64,000 bases of DNA from Oopsacas minuta (taxonomy: Eukaryota > Porifera > Hexactinellida > Lyssacinosida > Leucopsacidae). Numbering within the stretch: position 1 is the stretch's first letter; each line of letters begins with the position of its first letter. The position numbers and the translations under genes were made by a program. Shown in pieces: positions 40,149 through 50,093 of this stretch. The notes under the pieces were generated by a model. It had not been told where the DNA came from, did no database searches, and saw only the letters and a program-made list of their open reading frames with translations. The DNA lies in NCBI GenBank assembly GCA_024704765.1, contig JAKMXF010000354.1, forward strand, positions 186,690-250,689, in the 5' to 3' direction.

Positions 40149-40274
40149 CAGTGGAAGCCCGCTTAACTGTCGTCTCGATAGTCCTGCTACCTTTTAAGTC
40201 CCGTTTCTAAAGATGTTAACATTAACATTAATTTATTCCAGAATACGGCCATAAATTTCGGTTAAGGGTGACTG
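40149..40274. mobile_element. Tigger/pogo-type MITE, 126 bp
   Basis: The left end is CAGTGGAAGCCCGCTTAACTG and the right end, reverse complemented, is CAGTCACCCTTAACCG. TA flanks both ends (40147-40148, 40275-40276). Confidence 0.6.
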
Positions 40275-40906
40275 TAATTCCGACTGTATTGACCATTGCA
40301 TAATATTTAAAGATATTTGAAATAACCGAAACTTTATGACGTATTGAATACCTGTTAGTACATACCTTTCTGAAAACATTTTGTGAGAATTTTATCTTCC
40401 TTGTCTTTCATATGACACTTCAAGATTATGTCTAATAAACATATAATTATTCATGATTGGAAACTCCAGAATATTATTTTGAGAAATTAGTTGTAATTAC
40501 TACTATTTAGACTTATCTGGAGTAATCAGCATGTGTATACATTGATGTCAGACATGTTAGTTTGAAAGATGGCTTAACTAGCAATAATATTTATTACGTA
40601 TAATAAGATTATATGTGTGATTTGATAATAAAATCGTTTTTATTATAACTTTACAATAAAAACTATTACAAACCTTCATAAACGTTTGTAATATTTATTT
40701 AAGTTTATAAACAAACGAAAATCAGGCCTTACAGGACCCAGGGGTGCATTTTTAAAAGAAAAGTTGGAGAGTGCGCACCTTTAGGTGCTCAGCGGACGAA
40801 TGGAGGCATTGGGTCCGCGAAATAATAAACGCAACTAGCACGCGCGGATTTAATGAGGCTAGCTGAAGCCCCTGCAAACGTGTTTTGTTAACTTTCGGTA
40901 GACTGG

Positions 40907-41046
40907 GTGGGGTCAATACGATAATAGTTGGGGGTCTATTCTGACCCCACTTCGTCCATACGATAATAGTTGGGGTCAATTCTGACCCCACTTCGTCAAT
41001 TAATTAATGGTCAATCTGGGGTCAATTTTGACCTCACTAAGTCAAT
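40907..41046. repeat. Tandem repeat of about 42 bp with an internal palindrome
   Basis: Units start at 40916 and 40958 (ATACGATAATAGTTGGGG), with a diverged third from about 41000 and a partial copy before the first. Each unit contains GGGGTC..GACCCC, best as GGGGTCAATTCTGACCCC, followed by ACTTCGTC. Every unit can fold on itself. Confidence 0.75.
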
Positions 41047-41216
41047 TCTTATGAAAATATATACTCAGTTCATGCTGTGTTAATTATGTATTCGAAATTC
41101 TGCTACAACCCTGTGCTAGATTCTCAAATCAGCATTTTTTGTGTTACTAAGTGAAAAGAAATACTGTAAATTAGTTTACTTGTATAATCCAACAAATGTA
41201 CAACTCATTAGTACAA

Positions 41217-43748
41217 TTATTTAAATGCATGAAGGTAACTATCTAATGTTGATACAATTAACTCAGGACTGCTAGGTCTGAATAGGAGACGAGTTGTGAC
41301 GTCAGAGAACCCCATTATCTTCTCCACATATACTCTAGTGCTGCCTCTCAGATCGTACACATACACAGACTTATCCTCTGAGCCTGTAGCTATGAATCTT
41401 CCACAAGGACTGACTTTACAATCAACTGGCATTACACTGTTCTTATGCTGATTATACTTAACAATACATTTATTCATTCTAACGTCCCATACTCTGATGC
41501 TATCTTGTACTGCAGAGGTTAGGAACATGTTAAATGCATCTGACTGTACTCCGCAATACTTTGAGCCTTCGTACTGATGTATTGAGTTAACTACACGTTC
41601 TAACTGTATGTTGCATACCTGCTTATCAGCGTTAAGATCGTGAATAACAAGAGTACGATTAGAGAGTCCTAGCAACGAGATATGGGAGTAGAATGCATTA
41701 GCTGCTGAGCATGCAGTGATACTATGTACAGACTGTGTAACTCTAAGAGCTTGCTTCCAGGTATTTAGATTAAGATAGCGTTTTAAATCATCAGTATGTT
41801 TGTGTGTGTTTTCTAGCGCATAAGCATATAAACATAGCTCAGCTCCCTGCGTTAACAAGATGAACTTGTCTACGTAGAAGAATTGTATATGATTAATCTC
41901 TTGATTGGTGGTAGTGCTAATTGATAGAAGAGATCTGAGACCTCTTACATCCCATAACAGACACTCAGCATTACTAGCAGACACTAAATGCTTCCCTGAG
42001 TGACTCCAACCCAGAGACTCAACTTTACCAGTGTGTCCTCTCATCACACGTGATTTGTCAGCACCTGAACTCAACAGATTCTTACAACCACTCTTATCAG
42101 ACAGCAGAGCTATTGTACTGTCTATTAGGCCACATGCTAAAATCTCTCCGTCACTAGAACAAGATAAACTCCTCACTCCTCCGTTCTCTCTCAGCATTTG
42201 AATCTTACCTTTCTCTCTAGAAGGAAACCTATCTGATATTGAGTAATCTTTCCTACCCAGACAGGGCTGAGATTTTGAGATAGGACGTCTGGACGAGAGA
42301 GCTTTGCAGCACTGAGGAGTAAACACTTTAGCCTTAGTGTGTGTCTGTCCATAACCAGATGACTTTATCTTTGTGTGGAATACGATAGGTTGGTCCAGAG
42401 ATTGTTTCTTAGATCTGTCAGAGCTAGAGGAAGGTCTTGAGTATGATACATTCTCCTTAGAGTTCTGTTTAGCTGATAATTGTATAGAGAGGGGACTAGA
42501 TCTGAGGAGAGGAGATGTAGCTTGGAAATTGAGAAGTTTTTCTAGTTTCCATTCAGAGGACAGTTCAGGTATTCTAAACCTGACTATTAGAGTAATATCG
42601 TGAGGAGAGAGTACCGCTAGGAAATAACAGTCTTGAGAAGAAACAGGTGAATGAGCGAATCGTGTGTGAGTAATACTTTTAGTATGAGCAGTGAGATTAC
42701 CTAATTCTTCTAGAAGATTTGTTGTGTATTCTATAGCCCCTGTATTGGAGTTTATAATAATCAGACGGGACTCTGTTGTGAGTATGAGATAGGCGGGACG
42801 AGAGAGGGCAGAGGAGAGATAGGAAGGGGGAAGGGTGGGCTCATTGAAAGGAAAGGAACAAAAATATGCACCAGTTAAATTCCAACTCTGATGAGAAGTT
42901 GTTGGTTCTTCTTTTGATTCTTTGCTAGTCTGTATAGTTTGTATTGTAGCATTAATAATTGGAGTTTTGAGTTTAACTGAATTTAGTGATTTATTTGGAG
43001 AGGATTGAGCAAACGTAAAATGTATCTTCATATCAAGTTCAAAAGTCAAAAAGCATTTCTTGACGTCTCTGAACCATTCAAATAACCAGATACTCCCGTC
43101 AGCTGATCCTACCATTATCACGTCCTGTGAGGGATGAATCTGAGTAGAGATGAGAGGAGAGGAGGACAAGAGGGGAGACTCAAAGAGGGCATTGTTGTTA
43201 GAAATATCCCAAATACGGAATGTTCTATCTTGTGAACTGGTTACTACGAGATTGTTGTTGATAGAGAAATAAAAGATAGAAGTGATCGGGAGACTGTGAC
43301 CTTCAAATATTGCATTCAACTCAAGAATTCTACCAAATTTGAATACAAACAGTTTAGCACCAGAACAACAGATTAGGAATTTAGAAGTTACATTAAATTT
43401 CAACTGAGTGACTACATCACCGTTACAACAATCTAGATCAGTGGTGACCTGATGGTTACTACAGCTATCAGCTAATACAGGGACTGTCCAGACAGTGAGG
43501 TTAGTACGTGTAGCGGAAGCTAGGTAGAGAGGAAGAGATGGACTGTAGCTCAAAGCGAGAGCAGTTATAGAAGATTCTATGTCTTCAAATTCGTATGTAC
43601 GTGGGGGTGCTAGACTGTAGCATTGTACTACCTTTGAATTGTCAGGGGATAACTGACACCAAAATAGAGTGTCGTTGTGTGTAGCAGTGTCTGTAGGCTG
43701 TAAGAGAGTAGAAGAAGTGTAGCCTTGCCATGAAGTGGTCACGGACAT
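41217..43748 (-). CDS. WDR27: WD-repeat protein, probable WDR27
   Basis: The intronless frame gives 843 residues (human WDR27 about 827). WD repeats fill both halves: SSQDRTFRIWDI and GSADGSIWLFEW in the N-terminal propeller; GHTGKVESLGWSHSGKHLV, LTSAVQDSIRVWDVRMNKC and SPCGRFIATGSEDKSVYVYD in the C-terminal one. The last repeat, with SPCGRF-GSEDKSVYVYDLRGS and a final STLDSYLHAFK, resembles the end of vertebrate WDR27, and the two-propeller layout with a low-complexity linker (near 42250-42500) fits. The molecular role of WDR27 is poorly known. It could be another two-propeller WD protein; the WD class itself is certain. Confidence 0.65.
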   Translation of the reverse strand: MSVTTSWQGYTSSTLLQPTDTATHNDTLFWCQLSPDNSKVVQCYSLAPPRTYEFEDIESSITALALSYSPSLPLYLASATRTNLTVWTVPVLADSCSNHQVTTDLDCCNGDVVTQLKFNVTSKFLICCSGAKLFVFKFGRILELNAIFEGHSLPITSIFYFSINNNLVVTSSQDRTFRIWDISNNNALFESPLLSSSPLISTQIHPSQDVIMVGSADGSIWLFEWFRDVKKCFLTFELDMKIHFTFAQSSPNKSLNSVKLKTPIINATIQTIQTSKESKEEPTTSHQSWNLTGAYFCSFPFNEPTLPPSYLSSALSRPAYLILTTESRLIIINSNTGAIEYTTNLLEELGNLTAHTKSITHTRFAHSPVSSQDCYFLAVLSPHDITLIVRFRIPELSSEWKLEKLLNFQATSPLLRSSPLSIQLSAKQNSKENVSYSRPSSSSDRSKKQSLDQPIVFHTKIKSSGYGQTHTKAKVFTPQCCKALSSRRPISKSQPCLGRKDYSISDRFPSREKGKIQMLRENGGVRSLSCSSDGEILACGLIDSTIALLSDKSGCKNLLSSGADKSRVMRGHTGKVESLGWSHSGKHLVSASNAECLLWDVRGLRSLLSISTTTNQEINHIQFFYVDKFILLTQGAELCLYAYALENTHKHTDDLKRYLNLNTWKQALRVTQSVHSITACSAANAFYSHISLLGLSNRTLVIHDLNADKQVCNIQLERVVNSIHQYEGSKYCGVQSDAFNMFLTSAVQDSIRVWDVRMNKCIVKYNQHKNSVMPVDCKVSPCGRFIATGSEDKSVYVYDLRGSTRVYVEKIMGFSDVTTRLLFRPSSPELIVSTLDSYLHAFK

Positions 43749-45882
43749 TCAATTTATCTATAAGATAAATGACCCACATAGGGGTGAAGATTTTCTATCA
43801 ATCTTATTTTATCGATTATTATGACTAATGTCTGGGTCTTATACTTGTACAGCGAAATATTAGTGTTTAAATTTAGCATTACGTATGTTATTTTAAATTG
43901 GTGTTAAATGATGGAAATTAAGAAAACTGTCTATAGGGACATTGTCCCCGGCAAGATGATTTGACTTACATCCCCAGGATATTCAGATTATTCTGGTTGC
44001 TAGCTCATTCATGGCACATTTCCATGAGGAGTCAGAAGTTAGAATTCGGAAGTGTGTTTGTTTAGCCTCCTTGCTTTATGGAATGATCGCTTCACAAATA
44101 CTTCAACATTGTAGCGTGCACAATCATAGTTATTGGGTATATTTAGTGGAACTTTAGCATGCAACTAAGCCAGAATAATAATAAATGCTGTACTGTTTCG
44201 CGAGTATCTCAGGAGTTATTTTGATTGCAATTCAGGTAAAACATTGCAGCATATGCTGTCGTAATCATACTCCCTAATATCATAACAGTAAGATCAGAAT
44301 CATTTGTGATTGTTTTAGATTTCTATCCATAATTTCCTAAAAGTTGTGCATGCGATTAGAAGTAGAATGAAGTTAGGAAAGCAACCTTAGTAAATAAACG
44401 ATGACTAACCATCATATGATTTAATAAATTTATAAGATTAATTGCAGGTTTAGAGTAACTGCAAGATAATCTTATTTACTGTACTGACTATACCTATGTT
44501 GTATGTATACTAATTGCAACAGTAGACTAATATTCAATTTCCAGTAGCTTGTCTCTTCTGTTTACAGGTTTGGTATCCTTTGGTCTGAGTTACTTACTAT
44601 ATGCTAGTTAAGGTTCCTTACTCTATAGTTTGATATTGTAGCTATGATTGTACAATGGTGCGAGTGGAAAAGGTTAGCATGTGATGATTGATTAATTCGA
44701 CTTGTTGCAGCGGCCTTCAGCAAACTTCGCAATCTCAGTTAGCAAAACGAATAACTAATTGACGAACCATTTATAGTAGATTAATTTTGGATATTGCTGA
44801 GTCATGTAATAGTCATTTGGTTCCAATTTGGCAGCATTCTGCGGCGTTGCCATAGTATTGAGTTAAACATATGAAATGTATTAAAATTTGATGAGGAGCA
44901 ACCATTTAACCAAAGCGAACATTCTAATGTCAAAAACTGGGAAAAATACCCGCGCAACGTAGTTATTGAAAATCCATTCTGTTAAGCCCACTTTCAGTGA
45001 AAAAATCAACAATAAATTTCTAACACAATGAGAATAACTTTTAAGCAAATTTCCAGCAAAATTGAAGTAAAAAAAAGTCCCAATTAGCCGTTTGTTAAGG
45101 AGAAATCTTCCAAAGGCGACTTCATTTTAAATTTCTATAGAAAACGTCTCTATTATTACTACGAGGAATATACACAATTAATATACAATCATATTAATGA
45201 AGGTAGCTAATATATGATAACTAACCACATTAAATATTCTATAATATTAATCTGTAATTAAATGTGAAATACCAAAATATATCATTTTAAAGTATTATAA
45301 ACTCCAAGTATGTAATGAGACAGATAAACAGATATACGTACAGATAACAATACTGTTATTTAAATATTAAGTAATAGTTAAATAGTAAATATGTAAATTC
45401 TCAGTTATTCCAGACTGAATCCTTCCAAAGAAATGAATAAAAGCTGTGACGTGTTCATCAAAATAAAAACACAAAAAGTCCTTAAAGATTTCTGCAATAT
45501 TTGTAGAAAACACATGAAGAACTATTAAAACAACCATGTATAGACATAGTGGTCTTACGTAAGCCAGAATCAACACGAACAGTAAAGAGATTTGGTAGAG
45601 CAAGAGACAAGTTGCGAGTAATTAACACTATAATTTAATCGTATATATTTGACAGAATACTCTTGGACACAAAATATAGACAACCTAACTTGTATGAAGT
45701 AATTAGCTTGGATCCATCCACATAGATATTTGCCATATAAAGTGCTGTCTTCGTTTCAACAAATATTAAATTAATTTACCTATATTATTCTCAGTGTAAA
45801 GTGTAAAATATTTCTGCTGAATACATACATGTATGTATGTATTGTTCAAGTTTTAAAAGTTTGACTGTTTGGCCATAAAAAG
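43749..45882. other. WDR27-TRNAU1AP intergenic region
   Basis: 2.1 kb with no supported gene. It should contain the WDR27 promoter and the TRNAU1AP 3' UTR. Between about 44850 and 45130 are degenerate copies of the 142-bp satellite family (AAATCAACAATAAATTTCTA, AATTAGCCGTTTG). A hydrophobic minus-strand frame at 45367-45603 lacks an ATG near its start and was rejected. Confidence 0.5.
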
Positions 45883-46812
45883 CTATGAAATCTGCGGAAT
45901 AGTGGGAGAGATGAAGCCCCATTGAGTGCCGTCTCTCTCAAAGAACTGTCTTTCTTCACTTCGCAGGTACTCGAAATTCCTCATATTCATGTCCAAAGGA
46001 GTCCTCGGATCAAATGTGTATGTATCACATGGTCCTGCATATCTAGCATCCGGGGGCAGGGCTCCTGTCATCTGGTAAGGTACACTTTGGTAGTAGTAAG
46101 GTTGATGCATGTAGGGAGCGGCACCTGAGTAGGGATCTACCCAGGTGGGAGTGGGTGCGTGTCCGGATAGATGGTAGTATGGAGTCTGTGAGGGGTAGTA
46201 GTACTGTAGGAGAGGAGCTGGTGCTGGACTTGACCCAGCTCCGAGTGGGCTGTGATTACCAGAACCAGGAGGACTACTCCCTCCTTTCTTAGGGACAGCA
46301 ATACGCACCTTTATTGTTCGACTTCCCAACCCTGGGATATTTTCCATCTCTCTTAGAGCTCGCTGCTGCTCCTGCTCTTCAGTGAAACGTACAAACCCAT
46401 AACCCTTGCTCTTACCGTTAGCTTCTTGCACCACACGGGCAGCACGACAGGAAGGGAACCTCTGCTGGAAGAAGTCCAGTAACATGATGTCATTCACCTC
46501 ACTGCTCAGATCACCGACGTACAAACTGAACTCAGGGGCGTTACCACTCGCATAGTTGAGCTTGAAGAAACGGAGAGGGTCAGAACTCGGGATGGGGTTA
46601 CCATTATGACGTCGCATGATGGATTCTATTTTAGCTCCATCTCCGAAATCTACAAAGCAGTAACCAGCTGGCAGTCCAGTTTGCTTGTTACGTATTACAC
46701 GTACATCTATGACCTTCTCTCCCGCTTGTTCGAATGCTTTCACGATATATTCCTCAGTCATGTAGTTGTCTAGCTCTCCCATCCAGAGAACGGACTGCTT
46801 ATTGTGCATCAT
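45883..46812 (-). CDS. TRNAU1AP: tRNA selenocysteine 1-associated protein 1 (SECp43)
   Basis: SECp43 binds tRNA-Sec complexes and supports selenoprotein synthesis. The intronless frame gives 309 residues (human 287). RRM1 (residues 8-85) has LWMGELDNYMTEEYIVKAF and the RNP1-like AGYCFVDF; the linker FKLNYASGNAPEFSLYVGDL leads into RRM2 (95-175) with KSKGYGFVRFT. PSCRAARVVQEANGKSKG matches the human PSCRGGKVVLDQTG-SKG segment. The C-terminus is rich in Tyr, Pro and Ser, as in the family, and ends FISPTIPQIS. Two ATGs in tandem open the frame. Its presence implies a selenocysteine pathway in this organism. Confidence 0.92.
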   Translation of the reverse strand: MMHNKQSVLWMGELDNYMTEEYIVKAFEQAGEKVIDVRVIRNKQTGLPAGYCFVDFGDGAKIESIMRRHNGNPIPSSDPLRFFKLNYASGNAPEFSLYVGDLSSEVNDIMLLDFFQQRFPSCRAARVVQEANGKSKGYGFVRFTEEQEQQRALREMENIPGLGSRTIKVRIAVPKKGGSSPPGSGNHSPLGAGSSPAPAPLLQYYYPSQTPYYHLSGHAPTPTWVDPYSGAAPYMHQPYYYQSVPYQMTGALPPDARYAGPCDTYTFDPRTPLDMNMRNFEYLRSEERQFFERDGTQWGFISPTIPQIS

Positions 46813-48270
46813 GTTGATTGTTGATTGTGAAGAATTGGCTATAAATAAATAAATACTAAGAAATGAAAATCTAAATTTGCAATATTAGTTGCAATTCGCC
46901 GTGGCTTTTATACTTATTGTGTCAATTTAATAGCGGAATTGTGCTTGTGCATATCAAAAATGAGTGTGTGTAAAAACATGATTTGCTGGGATTGTGTAGA
47001 ATGGGTATTTATACTTTGACAGATTGGTGAATAAAGTGAGTACAGATGAAGCACTGAGAAATACACAAACACAACTTTGCTGAACGACAGACAGATGGCT
47101 TCACAATGACTCCTATGGGAAAGTACCAGATTGAATAATACAATATAAATAATACTGTCTTGTAAAAGGTGTCCATCTTATACTTAAATTTAATTCAGAA
47201 CTGCTTAGTAGGCTTTAAACTAATTTAGATTTTTGAGATACGAATTTAGATCAGTAATTTAATTAAGCATTCCCAGTAAAGAACAGATGTCTTCTTTAAG
47301 GTTTTTTGAATATCTAACTAACGTTTATAGAAATAGACCATTAAATTTGTGGTTGAGCAATTAAGACTTCCTAGAATCACCTGTGATTGGTACCAGTAAA
47401 CATATAAAAAAGTACATTACATGCTGCTACGTGGCTTTTAGAAACGGTATATTTTACGCTGAGTAACTTTATGATCCAACATTGAAATCATGTTTACTTA
47501 GGGACTAATTAGTGGTTTTACGAACAGACTATATTTATCCGTAATTGTTGAATAATTGATATTCGATTAAAATTCGGAACTGTTGTCAAAATATTTTCGA
47601 TGATTGTTGCAAATTGTAGCGATTTCTAAGGCATTAGTCGATCACCAAATTAATGTTCGGAGATCGTGATCCCGATCCTTGTGCCAAAAGGATCGTAACT
47701 ACGTTCACGATAATTTTTCTGAAATTTATATGCACCTCCCATAGGGAGATGCTTATGCTTTATTACGTGCGTCCGTCCGTGCATCCTCGCAGCAATGCGA
47801 ATTCTACCAGTCCGATTGCCATGAAATTTATTACATACATTTTGATATACATATCGCGGTCTAGATTCGCGAATTTTCTCCGATCGTCGAAAATAGATCG
47901 TGCGATTCTAGTGTCCTATAATATTCAAATGGGTTTGTAATGTAGTTGTTGTGAATAGTGGTTGGTTGTGTTTGTTGTTGTCGTGTGAAGTTTTACGTAT
48001 TCTTATAATCCAGTTCACAGTAGAATTGTATATCATAAAGTCCAGTCATCCCTATGAACCATTTTCCATAATATAACTATCTTATTATAGGCAATTAACG
48101 AGATTTTTTGAAAATCACGTTACTTCCCTTAATAAGGTAGTCGATGTGCTGTTTGGTCAAACAAGGTTCACAGTTGGTGAAAATTTGTATGCTATTTCGT
48201 ATATTGTAACTGATAAAACATTCAGTTTTATTAGAGGCTGAGAAAATAAGAAATTAAAATTTCCTGTTTA
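46813..48270. other. TRNAU1AP-HORMA intergenic region
   Basis: 1.46 kb without a supported gene. It contains the TRNAU1AP promoter and a repeat region (47627-47930) related to the GATC-dense MITE. Confidence 0.5.
47627..47900. mobile_element. Fragmentary copy of the GATC-dense hAT-like MITE
   Basis: It opens with TAAGGCATTAGTCGATC, identical to the first 17 bases of the element at 12812, then GATCGTGATCCCGATCC. A second GATCG-rich patch lies near 47878-47905. The right terminal repeat is not intact and no target duplication is visible. Confidence 0.55.
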
Positions 48271-48855
48271 TCATTGAGTATCCATAGCTGTAAAGCAAGA
48301 TTGCTTCAAAGTGTGAGAACTTGTAATAATATTCCCAAACGGTACTTCAGTCAGGTCTGAGGTAGAATTATCCATCACGGTTGTTTGTTTTAGACTTTTC
48401 TCTAAAGTAGCTGATTCGTTAACTTTAAATATTATGTCATAAGAGAGTTTAGAAGGTAATTGTAGCATACACAACTGAGTCTTTAATTCTATGTCTTTGA
48501 AAGCAGCGCTAATTGAGTTCTCAGTATTTCGTATAGAAACTTGTTTATCAGTGTAATCCAAAGAGAAATCCCATTTCTCGACTATACTCTCATTCAAACT
48601 CTCGTATAGTATTAGCTCTATACAGTGTACATGCTTGCTTTGTATCCAACCACGTAGCACACTGATTGCATCATCCAAGAAATTCTTATCAAATGAATCT
48701 GATAGTTTACTTACAACCATCTCAAGATAGTTCTCATTATAGAAACTACTCTCTGGTAAAACTGATCTGAGCTTTAGAATGTGGCAGATACAGAGCTCTA
48801 GATAGGTTAGCATTTGTTGGTTGCTACCAGATACAGAGAATACCTGCATGGACAT
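48271..48855 (-). CDS. HORMA-domain protein, REV7/MAD2L2-like
   Basis: The frame gives 194 residues with one HORMA domain. The opening LTYLELCICHILKLRSVLPESSF follows the first HORMA helix (human MAD2L2 [22 protein letters not shown]), LDDAISVLRGWIQSKHVHCIELILY the next helix and strand, and ESIVEKWDFSL the strand before the variable loop. REV7 links REV3 to REV1 in translesion synthesis and acts in shieldin. The C-terminal safety belt (FGNIITSSHTLKQSCF) is short and diverged. MAD2 or a meiotic HORMAD are the alternatives. The family is secure, the orthologue is not. It lies 273 bases downstream of ANKRD49 on the same strand. Confidence 0.6.
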   Translation of the reverse strand: MSMQVFSVSGSNQQMLTYLELCICHILKLRSVLPESSFYNENYLEMVVSKLSDSFDKNFLDDAISVLRGWIQSKHVHCIELILYESLNESIVEKWDFSLDYTDKQVSIRNTENSISAAFKDIELKTQLCMLQLPSKLSYDIIFKVNESATLEKSLKQTTVMDNSTSDLTEVPFGNIITSSHTLKQSCFTAMDTQ

Positions 48856-49128
48856 TGAATAATCTAAATTTAGAGAGTAAGATAGTTGGATAAATATTAT
48901 AAATACATATCACATGCATATGAACGCTCTATGTTGCAGTCCAACTGCGAAATTTGGTCATTCCGGAATGGGCCAATTTATGTCATTTTAAAAACAATAT
49001 ACATGTGATAAGGTCCTTCACATGTGTTTTCTCGAATCAGCTGTAACCAGCCTAGAGGTATCGATGGTGTCATTCTTTGATAGTTTACGTAGGCTGCATC
49101 ATTATACTTTAATGGGTAATTAATTAGA

Positions 49129-49776
49129 TTAATGAAATGAAAAATCTAAACATTTCTCCTTAATTTCAAACAAATATCCAAGATTTCCATATCTCAGTGC
49201 TACTTGATGTGCTGTATCACAACTACTGCTAACAATATTACAGTCAGTAGCAGAGTGCATTAATAGAATACTCATAATATCACGAGACTGATTGTTTGAA
49301 GCAGCCATGTGTAGTGGAGTGAGTCCTCCAGCAGATTGTGAATTAGGATCAGCTCCATTTTGTAATAGTACCTCTACTGCAGAAGTTTTGTTCCATTTAC
49401 AAGCACAGTGTAATGGTTGCCATCCATCCATGGTACGATTGTTAATATCAGCTCCACAGTCAAGTAGCAACTCAATAGCTTGTTTATGTCCATTATAAGC
49501 AGCTCTGTGTAGAGCTGTATATCCATCACTGTCACGGGAGTTTATTATACTCGGAAATATGGAATGAATGTGTCGTATAGAATCTGTATCACCATTCTCT
49601 CCAGCTTCTAGTAACAGTTCTTCTGCTTGTTCTTGTGTTAGAGAATTCAGTTGTGAAGTGCTTAGCTGCTTCTTCAATGGTTTGTTATCTTCCTGCATCC
49701 AATACTCACTGTGTGCTACAGCCATAGAATCCCATATCTCATCGTCTCTATCATTATCAATTGAACCTGCCATCAC
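49129..49776 (-). CDS. ANKRD49: Ankyrin-repeat domain protein 49
   Basis: The frame gives 215 residues (human 239). Four ankyrin repeats lie at about 52-190: DGYTALHRAAYNGHKQAIELL, DGWQPLHCACKWNKTSAVEVLL, GGLTPLHMAASNNQSRDIMSILL and a last YGNLGYLFEI. The ACKWN and YLFEI words are specific to ANKRD49. The N-terminus is acidic, with EYWMQEDNK. The family member is linked to spermatogenesis and nuclear roles in mammals; function here is not shown. The gap to the upstream AP5M1 is 317 bases and is mostly a MITE. Confidence 0.9.
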   Translation of the reverse strand: MMAGSIDNDRDDEIWDSMAVAHSEYWMQEDNKPLKKQLSTSQLNSLTQEQAEELLLEAGENGDTDSIRHIHSIFPSIINSRDSDGYTALHRAAYNGHKQAIELLLDCGADINNRTMDGWQPLHCACKWNKTSAVEVLLQNGADPNSQSAGGLTPLHMAASNNQSRDIMSILLMHSATDCNIVSSSCDTAHQVALRYGNLGYLFEIKEKCLDFSFH

Positions 49777-49833
49777 TAGTATTATACTGGAATATAAATA
49801 TGGATAATGCTTCTTCAGGAATTGAAAGTGTTA

Positions 49834-50012
49834 CAGTAAACCCTCGTTATATCGAAACTCGAAGGGACCGCGAAAATACTTCGATATACTAAGCAGAGTC
49901 CAATAACGAATATAATTTTTTATACTTTTGACGGTTTGCGACCATATACGTATTTACTGTATCAGGCTCGATTTGGATATAAGCGGGAATTTTGATATAA
50001 CGAAGTTGACTG
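49834..50012. mobile_element. Tigger/pogo-type MITE between ANKRD49 and AP5M1
   Basis: The left end is CAGTAAACCCTCGTTATATC and the right end, reverse complemented, is CAGTCAACTTCGTTATATC. TA flanks both sides (49832-49833, 50013-50014). 179 bp. It fills more than half of the gap that must hold the ANKRD49 promoter. Confidence 0.75.
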
Positions 50013-50093
50013 TATTCAGTATATGCTATAATTCAAACAACAACTATATAAATACATACCTTGTTTAACAGATAATATAGCACTTGTATCTAT

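Larger units (their letters stand above)
39925..41216. other. Convergent gap between TRDMT1 and WDR27
   Basis: 1.3 kb where the two strand blocks meet. It holds 3' UTRs, one MITE (40149-40274) and a palindromic tandem repeat (40907-41046). No ORF with recognisable content is present. Confidence 0.6.

Noticed and set aside
40907-41046. Estrogen-type nuclear receptor sites (GGTCA..TGACC)
   Set aside because: The half-site spacing is four rather than three, the unit is a tandem repeat, and no regulatory context supports it.
45367-45603. Hydrophobic 78-codon minus-strand frame
   Set aside because: It has no ATG near its start, no recognisable domain and no splice partners that I could place.
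47653-47940. 95-codon plus-strand frame
   Set aside because: It lies inside the GATC-rich repeat remnant, and its content mirrors the repeat rather than a protein.
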